NCBI GenBank assembly: GCA_964609615.1 | Contig: CAZSRL010000015.1 | Location: 1 to 17,949 of the forward strand | Length of the DNA stretch: 17,949 nucleotides | Reading direction: 5' to 3' | Origin: CAZSRL01 sp964609615 | GTDB taxonomy: Bacteria; Bacillota_I; Bacilli_A; RF39; UBA660 | In this document: positions 5,777 through 12,565 of the stretch, one piece after another | How positions within the stretch are numbered: position 1 is the stretch's first letter | Layout: every line of letters begins with the position of its first letter | Program-made: the position numbers and the translations under genes | Notes under the pieces: model-generated | What the model was told of the DNA's origin: nothing | The model's input: only the letters and a program-made list of their open reading frames with translations | Databases searched by the model: none

Positions 5777-7534
5777 TTATTTATATTCTTTTAAAAATTC
5801 ATATAATTTAACTGCGGTTTTATCTGGTATAGTTTTTTTTAATTCATCTAATGTTTGTTCCTTCATTTTTTTAATAGAACCATATTTTTTTATAAGATCT
5901 TTTTTTCTTTTTAAACCAATACCTTCTATATTATCAAGTACACTTGAAATATTACCTTTACTTCTTATTTGTTTATGATAATTAATTGTATATCTATGTA
6001 TTTCATCACTTATTATATTAAGTAAAAAATATACATTACTTTGTTTATCAATAACAATTGATTTATAATTATCACCATCTATAATACTTTCTAATTTATG
6101 TTTGTTATTCTTTTTAAGTCCACATACTTTTATATCTAAATTTAATTCATCTAACACACTTTTAGCAGCGTTTATTTGATTTATTCCTCCATCTACTATT
6201 ATTAACTCAGGTTTTATTAAATCATCAGTTAAGACTCTAAAATACCTTCTATAAATAACTTCTTTCATAGATTTAACATCATCATTTTTTTCAAAAGACA
6301 ATTTATATTTTCTATAATCCTTTTTAGATGGCAAACCATCTATAAAAGTAACCATACCTGAAACACAAAAAGCTCCAAATAAATTAGAATTATCAAATGA
6401 TTCAATAATACTAAGGTCTTTAATATTTAAAAGATTACCTAACTCTTTATTAGCTTTATAACTTCTTTCTTCATTTAAATATATTAAATAAATTTCTTTT
6501 TCTAAATTAATTTTAGCATTTGTATACGCAGTTAAGAATAATTTATGCTTTATTCCTTTTTGTACATTAATAACTTTTACATTTAAAAGCTCACTTAATA
6601 TTTCTTTATTTATATTAGAAGGTACTATTATTTCTTTAGGTGTTATGTTTTTCTTTTCATAAAAATTAAATATAAATTCTTCTAATATATCTTCTATGGA
6701 AGATATTATTGGTAAAATATTACTTGAACTTTCTATTAATTTACCATTTCTAATAAAAAATATTTGTATACTTATATAACATTTATCTACATAATAATTA
6801 AATATATCTCTATTAACTCCATCATTTAATTCTATTGCTTCTTTTTCAAAGTTTTCTTTTAAATAATTAAGTTCATCTCTTAGTTCAATTGCTTTTTCAT
6901 AGTTTAGTTTATCAGAATTTAATTTTATTTTATCATTAACTTTTTTATATAATACTTCATTATTTCCATTTAATATTGAAAGTATTTCTTTCTTTATATC
7001 ATCTGTATCAATATTTTTATTAACACAATATCCTAAACATTCTCCTATATAATAATAAAGGCATGTTTTTTTAGGCATATTAATACATTTTCTAAGTGGA
7101 TATAACCTATTTAATAAATTAACCATTTTCCTAGCGGCATAAGCATTAGGATATGGTCCAAATAAATATGTGTTTTTTTTATTAATATTAACTTCTCTTT
7201 TTACTATTAAACGAGGTATTTTTTCATTAGTAAGTTCTATATATGGATAACTTTTATCATCTCTTAATAAAATATTATATTTAGGCGAATATTTTTTTAT
7301 TAAATTATTTTCTAATATAAAAGCTTCTGTTTCACTATTAGTAATTATGTATTCAAAAGAAGTTATTTCACTTACTAAAACAGTTGTTTTACCATTTGTT
7401 CTACCATTAAAATAACTTTTAAGTCTGTTTTTTAAATTTTTAGCTTTACCAACATATATAACAACACCTTTATTATTTTTCATTAAATAACATCCAGGTA
7501 ATGTTGGTACTATACTTAGTTCTTTACTAAACAT
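5777..7534 (-). CDS. uvrC: Excinuclease ABC subunit C
   Basis: UvrC makes both incisions in nucleotide-excision repair after UvrA/UvrB damage recognition. The protein is 585 residues from the ATG at 7534, typical of the family. N-terminal GIY-YIG nuclease: LPGCYLM near residue 12 and VIYVGKAKNLKNRLKSYF near residue 25, for the 3' cut. A cysteine cluster (RKCINMPKKTCLYYYIGECL then GYC, residues ~150-172) matches the conserved four-Cys motif. The UVR motif that contacts UvrB is at ~205-240. The C-terminal RNase H-like nuclease has ESFDNSNLFG, LIIVDGGINQ and DEIHRYTINYH, retaining the Asp/Asp/His set for the 5' cut. Helix-hairpin-helix repeats end the protein (NIEGIGLKRKKDLIKKYG). I chose 7534 over 7549 because GAGGAG lies eight bases upstream. 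Confidence 0.96.
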   Translation of the reverse strand: MFSKELSIVPTLPGCYLMKNNKGVVIYVGKAKNLKNRLKSYFNGRTNGKTTVLVSEITSFEYIITNSETEAFILENNLIKKYSPKYNILLRDDKSYPYIELTNEKIPRLIVKREVNINKKNTYLFGPYPNAYAARKMVNLLNRLYPLRKCINMPKKTCLYYYIGECLGYCVNKNIDTDDIKKEILSILNGNNEVLYKKVNDKIKLNSDKLNYEKAIELRDELNYLKENFEKEAIELNDGVNRDIFNYYVDKCYISIQIFFIRNGKLIESSSNILPIISSIEDILEEFIFNFYEKKNITPKEIIVPSNINKEILSELLNVKVINVQKGIKHKLFLTAYTNAKINLEKEIYLIYLNEERSYKANKELGNLLNIKDLSIIESFDNSNLFGAFCVSGMVTFIDGLPSKKDYRKYKLSFEKNDDVKSMKEVIYRRYFRVLTDDLIKPELIIVDGGINQINAAKSVLDELNLDIKVCGLKKNNKHKLESIIDGDNYKSIVIDKQSNVYFLLNIISDEIHRYTINYHKQIRSKGNISSVLDNIEGIGLKRKKDLIKKYGSIKKMKEQTLDELKKTIPDKTAVKLYEFLKEYK

Positions 7535-7553
7535 AATATAACTCCTCATATGT

Positions 7554-7559
7554 ATTATA
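7554..7559 (-). promoter_or_regulatory. -10 box of the uvrC promoter
   Basis: TATAAT on the minus strand, 19 bases above the uvrC start codon at 7534. No convincing -35 is visible 17 bases upstream. Confidence 0.5.
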
Positions 7560-7592
7560 CACTAATATATATTAAAAAACATATTTTTATTA

Positions 7593-7610
7593 TTTAACAT
7601 ATATGTTAAA
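7593..7610. promoter_or_regulatory. 18-bp perfect palindrome between uvrC and the yigZ-like gene
   Basis: TTTAACATATATGTTAAA is its own reverse complement and overlaps the -10 box of the plus-strand promoter. It could be a dimeric repressor site controlling the divergent pair. AT-richness makes chance palindromes more likely, so this is a candidate only. Confidence 0.4.
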
Positions 7611-7616
7611 ATTAAT
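7602..7616 (+). promoter_or_regulatory. Extended -10 promoter of the yigZ-like gene
   Basis: TATGTTAAAATTAAT contains TG-N-TAAAAT (TAAAAT at 7607-7612), an extended -10 that can work without a good -35. The identical 15-mer precedes rnhC at 9146-9160, supporting it as a promoter. Confidence 0.6.
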
Positions 7617-7627
7617 TAGAGGTTATT

Positions 7628-7966
7628 ATGAAACAAAGTTATTATGAATTAAAAAAATCTAAGTTTTATGGTTATTTATTTAATGTAAATGATATTATAG
7701 ATGTAAATGTAATATTAGATGAAATAAATAAAGATAATAAAAAAGCAAAACATATTGTATATGCTTATAAAATAGATGGTAAAGAAAAATTATATAGTGA
7801 TAAAGAACCTAATGGCACTGTTTATCCTTTACTTAATATAATAAATAAAAAAAATAAAAATAACTGTTTAATAGTAGTTGTAAGATACTTTGGAGGTACT
7901 TTACTTGGTACTGGTCCATTAACTAGATCTTATAGCAAAGTATCAAGTTCATTATTTGATGAATAA
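7628..7966 (+). CDS. IMPACT/YigZ-family protein, N-terminal domain only
   Basis: A 112-residue member of the UPF0029 (Impact N-terminal) family, cytosolic proteins linked to translation and stress whose bacterial role is poorly defined. Diagnostic stretches are KKSKFYGYLFNVND near the start, AKHIVYAYKIDGKEKLYSDK, EPNGTVYPLLNIINK and NCLIVVVRYFGGTLLGTGPL followed by TRSYSK. Full-length YigZ proteins are about 200 residues with a second DUF1949 domain; here the frame stops right after the first domain, and the 30 or so bases downstream show no continuing homology. It looks like a natural or old truncation to a single domain. The start at 7628 has AGAGG five bases upstream. It is divergent from uvrC and converges on trxA across a shared terminator. 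Confidence 0.85.
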   Translation: MKQSYYELKKSKFYGYLFNVNDIIDVNVILDEINKDNKKAKHIVYAYKIDGKEKLYSDKEPNGTVYPLLNIINKKNKNNCLIVVVRYFGGTLLGTGPLTRSYSKVSSSLFDE

Positions 7967-7989
7967 AATTTTAAATTGGTGACATAATA

Positions 7990-8052
7990 TAAAAGAACCA
8001 CTTATTAATAATGATTTAATTATCTAATATTAATAGTTTGTGGTTCTTTTTT
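7990..8052. terminator. Bidirectional terminator between converging genes
   Basis: Arms 7991-8001 (AAAAGAACCAC) and 8040-8050 (GTGGTTCTTTT) pair, with an inner stem TATTAATA (8003-8010 with 8028-8035). A T-tract follows on plus; an A-rich stretch gives a weaker T-run on minus. It would end both the yigZ-like gene and the cvpA-trxA operon. Confidence 0.85.
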
Positions 8053-8083
8053 TATTTTTATTTTTGTTATTATTATTTTTGTT

Positions 8084-8374
8084 TTAATCTATCTTTTTTA
8101 ATTCTTCTTCTATTATTTCTTTACTTTGAAATCCTATTAGTTTGTTTTTTTCTACTCCATCTTTAAAAAATATAAGTGTTGGTATACTCATTATTCCATA
8201 TTCATTGCTTATGCTTTGAAAGTTATCTATATTTACTTTTAAAACATTTGCTTTTACTTCTTCTAAAACAGATCCCATCATTTTACATGGTCCACACCAA
8301 TCAGCATAAAAATCAACTATCCATATGCCTTCTTTTATTTCTTCTTTTAAATTATCTTTTTCTAAATATTTCAT
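8084..8374 (-). CDS. trxA: Thioredoxin
   Basis: A 96-residue thioredoxin that reduces protein disulfides in the cytosol using thioredoxin reductase. The active site WCGPC lies at residues 26-30 in the context VDFYADWCGPCKMM, and the cis-proline is at residue 65 (SIPTLIFF). Length is slightly below the usual 100-110. I chose the ATG at 8374 over the upstream in-frame codon at 8407 because TAGGGAA precedes it and because the longer form would add a hydrophobic stretch within the cvpA gene. The start lies one base after the cvpA stop, so the two are translationally coupled. It is followed by the bidirectional terminator. This short form may be a secondary thioredoxin rather than the main one. 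Confidence 0.93.
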   Translation of the reverse strand: MKYLEKDNLKEEIKEGIWIVDFYADWCGPCKMMGSVLEEVKANVLKVNIDNFQSISNEYGIMSIPTLIFFKDGVEKNKLIGFQSKEIIEEELKKID

Positions 8375-8375
8375 A

Positions 8376-9089
8376 TTATTCCCTATACTTATCAATAACA
8401 GCACCAATACCAGTATAATTAAGTTTATTTTGTTTTACTAAATTATCTGCGGTATGTACAGTGATAACCTTTCCTTTTAACATATAATCCACTATAGAAG
8501 CATTATATTCATTTTTGTTTTTATTATTTTTTATAGTGTTTTCTATTATTTTTATTTCATTTATACTACTTGTTGAATCTTTCATTATATTTGATAATAT
8601 TGGTGTGTCATATAATATTTTATCAGCAAATTTTGAAGTAGAAAAATCAAAATTAAATAATGGTATACTTACTATAAATAATAATATAAATGTAATTATA
8701 TAATAATGTATAAATCCTACTACTGCGCCTAATATTTTTGATATTATTCCTAATATAATAGTAGCGTTAAATATTTTTTCTATTACTTTACTAGTATTTA
8801 CTAATACTCTAAATAATATTAATAAAACACAAAATACTATTACAAACGCTATTGTTTCAAAAAATAATATATTTATTAATACTCCTCCACTAGCAAAGTC
8901 TTTAAAATCTATAAATGGAAATAAACTAAATAATATATCTGCGACTGGGTTTTTTAAAAAATAAGCTAGTACTATTATAACAATAGTACCTATAAACATT
9001 GTTGTTTCTCTTAAAAATCCTCTTTTTAAACCAAAAACAATCCCTCCAAGTAATAAAATAATTATTACTGCGTCTAATATGTTAAACAT
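8376..9089 (-). CDS. cvpA: CvpA-family membrane protein
   Basis: A 237-residue integral membrane protein. It begins MFNILDAVIIILLLGGIVFG followed by LKRGFLRE, the CvpA (colicin V production) signature around the first helix and its cytosolic loop. Four hydrophobic segments follow from the composition at residues ~4-22, ~28-48, ~70-100 and ~115-150. A soluble polar C-terminal region follows (~155-237), ending TGIGAVIDKYRE. CvpA proteins act in the cytoplasmic membrane; links to envelope stress tolerance and biofilm are reported, but the mechanism is not settled. I chose the ATG at 9089 because AAAGAGGTG lies just upstream, rather than the ATG at 9107. First gene of a two-gene operon with thioredoxin, divergent from rnhC. 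Confidence 0.85.
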   Translation of the reverse strand: MFNILDAVIIILLLGGIVFGLKRGFLRETTMFIGTIVIIVLAYFLKNPVADILFSLFPFIDFKDFASGGVLINILFFETIAFVIVFCVLLILFRVLVNTSKVIEKIFNATIILGIISKILGAVVGFIHYYIITFILLFIVSIPLFNFDFSTSKFADKILYDTPILSNIMKDSTSSINEIKIIENTIKNNKNKNEYNASIVDYMLKGKVITVHTADNLVKQNKLNYTGIGAVIDKYRE

Positions 9090-9145
9090 TTTATACACCT
9101 CTTTCATAAATTATATTATAAATAAATAGAAAAAGAAAGTTATTT

Positions 9146-9160
9146 ATGTTAAAATTAATA
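9146..9160 (+). promoter_or_regulatory. Extended -10 promoter of rnhC
   Basis: TATGTTAAAATTAAT, identical to the sequence in front of the yigZ-like gene; TG-N-TAAAAT with TAAAAT at 9151-9156. The ribosome site GGAAGTG follows at 9163-9169. Confidence 0.6.
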
Positions 9161-9174
9161 TGGAAGTGATATAA

Positions 9175-10086
9175 ATGAATATTGTTTTTAAAACAAGTGA
9201 TAATGTAAAAGAAAAAATGATTAATTATTATCAAGATAAAAGAAAAGAAAAGACCCCGCCTTACGCTATATTTCAAGCACAAGAAGCTGATTCAGTCATA
9301 ACTTTATATGAAAGTGGTAAAGTTATGTTTCAAGGTGTGAGCGCAGATATAGACGCTAATATGTGGATTGATATGGAAAAACATTTAAATAATAGAGATA
9401 TAAATATAGAAGAAAAAGAAAAGAAAGATCATAGATATCATAATATATCTGCGATTGGATCAGATGAGGTAGGAACAGGAGATTATTTACTTCCTATTGT
9501 TGTAACTGCTGCGTTTGTTGATAAAAAAGAAATACCTTTTTTAGAAGCATTAAAAGTAACTGATTCTAAAAAAATAACAGATGATTTAATTAGAGCAATT
9601 GCTCCTAAAATAATGAAAGAAATACCATATGATAGTGTAGTTCTTACAAATAAAGAATATAATGATTTAAAAACATTTGATTGTAATATGAATAAAGTCA
9701 AAGCAATATTACATAATAGAGTTTTAGTAAATATGGTTAATAAGGGATTTAATTATGATAGAGTTATAATTGATCAATTTACTTCTCCTAGATTTTACTT
9801 TAATTATTTAAAAGACACTAAAATTAAAATAACTAAATTATTATTCCTTACAAAAGCAGAAAGTAAAAATATGAGTGTTGCTTGCGCATCAATAATAAGT
9901 AGATATATATTTTTAATGGAAACAGAAAAACTAGAAGAAAAATATAAAATGACTATACCTAAAGGAGCTGGCAAAGAAGTAGATAAAGTTGCTAAAGAAT
10001 TAGTAAAAAAACATGGAGAAAAAATATTAAATGAAATTAGTAAAATAAGCTTTAAAAATACAGAAAAAGTATTAGAAAAGAAGTAA
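9175..10086 (+). CDS. rnhC: Ribonuclease HIII
   Basis: RNase HIII cleaves the RNA strand of RNA-DNA hybrids such as R-loops and primers. The 303-residue protein has the family layout: an N-terminal TBP-like substrate-binding domain (residues 1-~85) and a catalytic RNase H domain. Catalytic residues are visible in GSDEVGTGDY (Asp97-Glu98), the VTDSKKI motif at ~129-134, VIIDQF with Asp200, and the conserved helix SVACASIISRYIFL near residue 240. The usual GDYFGP reads GDYLLP here, a conservative departure next to the active site. The ATG at 9175 is preceded by GGAAGTG. It is monocistronic, divergent from cvpA, and its stop codon lies within its terminator stem. RNase HII is excluded by the TBP-like N-terminus. 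Confidence 0.95.
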   Translation: MNIVFKTSDNVKEKMINYYQDKRKEKTPPYAIFQAQEADSVITLYESGKVMFQGVSADIDANMWIDMEKHLNNRDINIEEKEKKDHRYHNISAIGSDEVGTGDYLLPIVVTAAFVDKKEIPFLEALKVTDSKKITDDLIRAIAPKIMKEIPYDSVVLTNKEYNDLKTFDCNMNKVKAILHNRVLVNMVNKGFNYDRVIIDQFTSPRFYFNYLKDTKIKITKLLFLTKAESKNMSVACASIISRYIFLMETEKLEEKYKMTIPKGAGKEVDKVAKELVKKHGEKILNEISKISFKNTEKVLEKK

Positions 10087-10102
10087 TGAGTAATCATTAC
10101 TT
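10076..10102 (+). repeat. 27-bp terminator repeat, copy 1
   Basis: Twenty-seven bases identical to the reverse complement of 12539-12565. Here they form the end of rnhC, with the stop codon in the stem. Confidence 0.85.
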
Positions 10103-10109
10103 CTTTTTT
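10076..10109. terminator. Bidirectional terminator of rnhC and the small membrane gene
   Basis: A 12-bp perfect stem (10078-10089 with 10094-10105) around loop GTAA, followed by a T-run on plus and preceded by A-residues that give a T-run on minus. The rnhC TAA (10084-10086) lies in the stem. The same hairpin is repeated inverted at 12539-12565. Confidence 0.9.
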
Positions 10110-10118
10110 TAGTTTTAA

Positions 10119-10433
10119 TTATGATTCAATATTATGTTTTATTTTTAACCAACGTAGAAAAGATTTACTATATTTTTTATCATTTTTTAAATATACAAAT
10201 AAAGATATAACATCAACTATCAACAAAAACCATAATAAATCATACATTATAGTTGATGAAATATTTTCTTCTGTAACTGCACTAAAAACAACACCAAATA
10301 TGAAAGCTACTAGTATAAAAATATATCCTGCTGGTTTTCTTGAATTATTAATTCTTTTTGTATATTCTAGTTTATTAAATTCATCTCTTAAAGAATTTAT
10401 TTCTTTTCTTGGCATTTCATAAAAATTTTCCAC
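10119..10433 (-). CDS. Small two-helix membrane protein of unknown function
   Basis: A 104-residue protein not recognised as any family. A polar N-terminus (VENFYEMPRKEINSLRDEFN, read as Met at the GTG start) with an amphipathic helix is followed by two membrane segments, about residues 36-54 (AGYIFILVAFIFGVVFSAV) and 63-82 (YDLLWFLLIVDVISLFVYL). A strongly basic tail follows (KNDKKYSKSFLRWLKIKHN), so both ends are predicted to be cytosolic. The start is a GTG at 10433 with AGGAG eight bases upstream; an ATG at 10415 is an alternative. It has its own good promoter and ends at the terminator shared with rnhC. It stands alone, so context does not suggest a role. Confidence 0.7.
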   Translation of the reverse strand: MENFYEMPRKEINSLRDEFNKLEYTKRINNSRKPAGYIFILVAFIFGVVFSAVTEENISSTIMYDLLWFLLIVDVISLFVYLKNDKKYSKSFLRWLKIKHNIES

Positions 10434-10458
10434 ACAATTAACTCCTATTTTATAAACT

Positions 10459-10487
10459 ATTATATCTTATTAAATAACACATAACAA
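10459..10487 (-). promoter_or_regulatory. Promoter of the small membrane protein gene
   Basis: Minus strand TTGTTA (10482-10487), exactly 17 bases, TATAAT (10459-10464), 25 bases above the GTG start. It lies just after the end of the broken surface-protein gene, for which no terminator hairpin is visible. Confidence 0.7.
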
Positions 10488-10521
10488 TAATAATTTATCT
10501 AAATTTACTTTTAATGTTTTA

Positions 10522-12453
10522 TTAACTTGGAACAACTATATATGCATTATAGTCTTCATTATATACTACTGGTGTATTTGATTTTAAAGATATTATTGGT
10601 CTAATATATAATTCTTCATTTATTTCAGTTGTATTTGTAGAGCTTTTTACATTATTATTATATGTATACCAATCATATGCATTTGAGAATACTTTTACTG
10701 TACCTGTAACTGGATTTACAGATGCCGAAGTCATTGTCCAACTATCATATGGAGAGTTTTTATCATCTTTATTAAACAAGAAATAATCGGTATTAGCATT
10801 ACTTTTATAATCAGCTCCAGCATATAATAATTCATCTAAAGTAATCAGTCCAGCTTTTGTTGTATAAACGTCATTTTCATTTACACATTTTAACTGAATA
10901 GTATTATTACTTCCTCTAAAATCATATACCTGTGTATTTATATTATCTGGTTCTGTTGCTTGCGTCGGATCAGATGAATCGCAAAATTTAGAATTTGTTA
11001 TATATGATGCATAAGTATTATAACTTCCTTCTTCTCCAAAGGTATTATTATACCAACTATTTACTGATGTTTGAACATCACTACCTTCGTATACAAGAGT
11101 TCCTTTCATTGCATCAAAATTAGCATTTGTTCCTTCAAATGGATAATTATCAACTGTTCTATATTTTGTTTTTATTTTAACTCCACCACTTTGAGCTCTA
11201 TCATCAAGTATTAATCTTACACTTCCATCTCCATTAATTCTTAATATTTTAAAGTATAGTTGACTATCATTAGGTAAAGGTAATATTAATGAGTTGTTTT
11301 TAACATCTCCTCTAAAATAATATGTTGTATCCCCAGATTCATCTGCGGGACCAGTAATAAGTCCTTCATCTTCTGTTGATAAATCTACATGCAATAAGGT
11401 TGTGTTTGTAGTTATATTATTATTTTTTTTACTATCAACTACATTATTTTCTAAAATAGCATCTTTTAATGATGAAGTTTCTATTAAAGACGGGTTTATA
11501 CTTTTAGTAGCATAATATTTAGATTGATAATATGTTGTTCCTCTTTTAGCATATGGAACAATTTTATATGTATAATCAATTCCTTCATTTTCATTTTCAT
11601 AATCATATATTAATGCTTCACTGTCAATAAATGATGTCTTAGAACTTCCATATAATCTTGTTAATTCTTCATATGTACTATCACTTTCAGATGATACTTT
11701 TCTATATATTACAAATAAATCATTATATTTCCCGGCATTCCAAGTTAATTTATATTTATTTGTTCCATATACATTTACAATTGGTGTTACTTTAAAATCT
11801 TTTACATTTTCAATATTATAATCTATAACTTTTGTATCACTAAATGATCCATATATTTTATTATTATTATTTATCTTATATGCTCTTGCTTTATAGTAAT
11901 AAATATTGTTTGGGTATAAACTATCATCTAATATTTTAGTACTACTAGTAGTAGAAAATAATTTATAATCATTTGTTGAATTAACACTTCTATATATTTC
12001 ATAAAATGTTCTATCTTGATTAGCCATTGTTAATACAATTGACCCATCATTAATAGAAGAAGTGTTAAAACTTGTTTTTGAAGGTCTTATAATATAAGAT
12101 TTATAAGTTGAATATTTTGTATAATATTTTTTACCTTTAATCTTTTTATAACCTCTTACCTTATAATAATATTTTTCTCCTATTTTTCTACCCCAATTTG
12201 TATAATATAATAATGTAGATGATGATTTTATTGTATTAATTTTTTTATATCCACTTTTCTTTTTAGAACTTCTTTATACTTGATATCCGGTTGAACCTTT
12301 TACTCCTTTTATTGTTATTTTTATTGAAGTTAAGTTATTGTTAGATAAGCTAATGTATGGTTTTGATTTTGTGTATGAAGCTGCGTTTGTATTAAGTGGT
12401 AATAACAAAAACATTGTAACTATAGCAATAGAAAATATTAATTTCTTTTTCAT
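10522..12453 (-). pseudogene. Fibronectin-type surface protein interrupted by one nonsense codon
   Basis: From the ATG at 12453 (AAAGAGG upstream) the frame encodes a signal peptide MKKKLIFSIAIVTMFLLLPL-NTNA, then GVKGSTGYQV and a TAA at 12274-12276 (codon 60). The same frame then runs on as RSSKKKSGYKKIN without another stop to 10522. The intact product would be 643 residues. In fibronectin-type repeats of this kind the motif is GYQVYRS, so the TAA replaces a Tyr codon, consistent with TAT to TAA. Three such repeats can be traced (about residues 45-140, 140-210 and 215-318, with YYYKVRGYKKIKGKKYYTKYS-like ends). They are followed by a domain from ~363 (EGLITGP...TTYYFRGDVKNN, then RINGDGSVRLILDD) to IRPIISLKS, paralogous to the one in the TasA-like protein at 3301-4770. 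As it stands only a 59-residue secreted fragment would be made from the proper start. Confidence 0.8.
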
Positions 12454-12476
12454 AAAATATACCTCTTTCAAATTTA

Positions 12477-12482
12477 ATTATA
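12477..12482 (-). promoter_or_regulatory. -10 box of the broken surface-protein gene
   Basis: TATAAT on the minus strand, 23 bases above the start codon at 12453. No good -35 at 17 bases; a TATAAA twelve bases further up is an alternative. Confidence 0.4.
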
Positions 12483-12538
12483 ACCTTTATAATTAGAATG
12501 TACTTGTTATTAGTTTTTTTCTTTACATAAAAATGTAA

Positions 12539-12565
12539 AAGTAATGATTACTCATTACTTCTTTT
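12539..12565 (-). repeat. 27-bp terminator repeat, copy 2, end of mutS
   Basis: Inverted copy of 10076-10102. On the minus strand it forms AAGTAATGA-GTAA-TCATTACTT followed by TTACATTTTT, a plausible mutS terminator. The mutS stop TAA (12548-12550) forms part of the loop, in a different reading frame from the rnhC copy. Confidence 0.8.

Noticed and set aside
9091..9282. 63-codon minus-strand open frame across the cvpA/rnhC gap
   Set aside because: Composed almost only of Phe, Ile and Asn, it runs over the rnhC start and has no ribosome site.
925..12276. Reassignment of TAA to a sense codon, suggested by two in-frame TAA codons
   Set aside because: Long conserved genes (mutS, uvrC, hrcA, rnhC, the kinase) contain no internal TAA and end in TAA at the expected lengths, so TAA is a normal stop here.
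10076..12565. Insertion sequence or transposon between the 27-bp inverted repeats
   Set aside because: No transposase or recombinase gene lies between them and no flanking direct repeats were seen; the repeats act as gene terminators.
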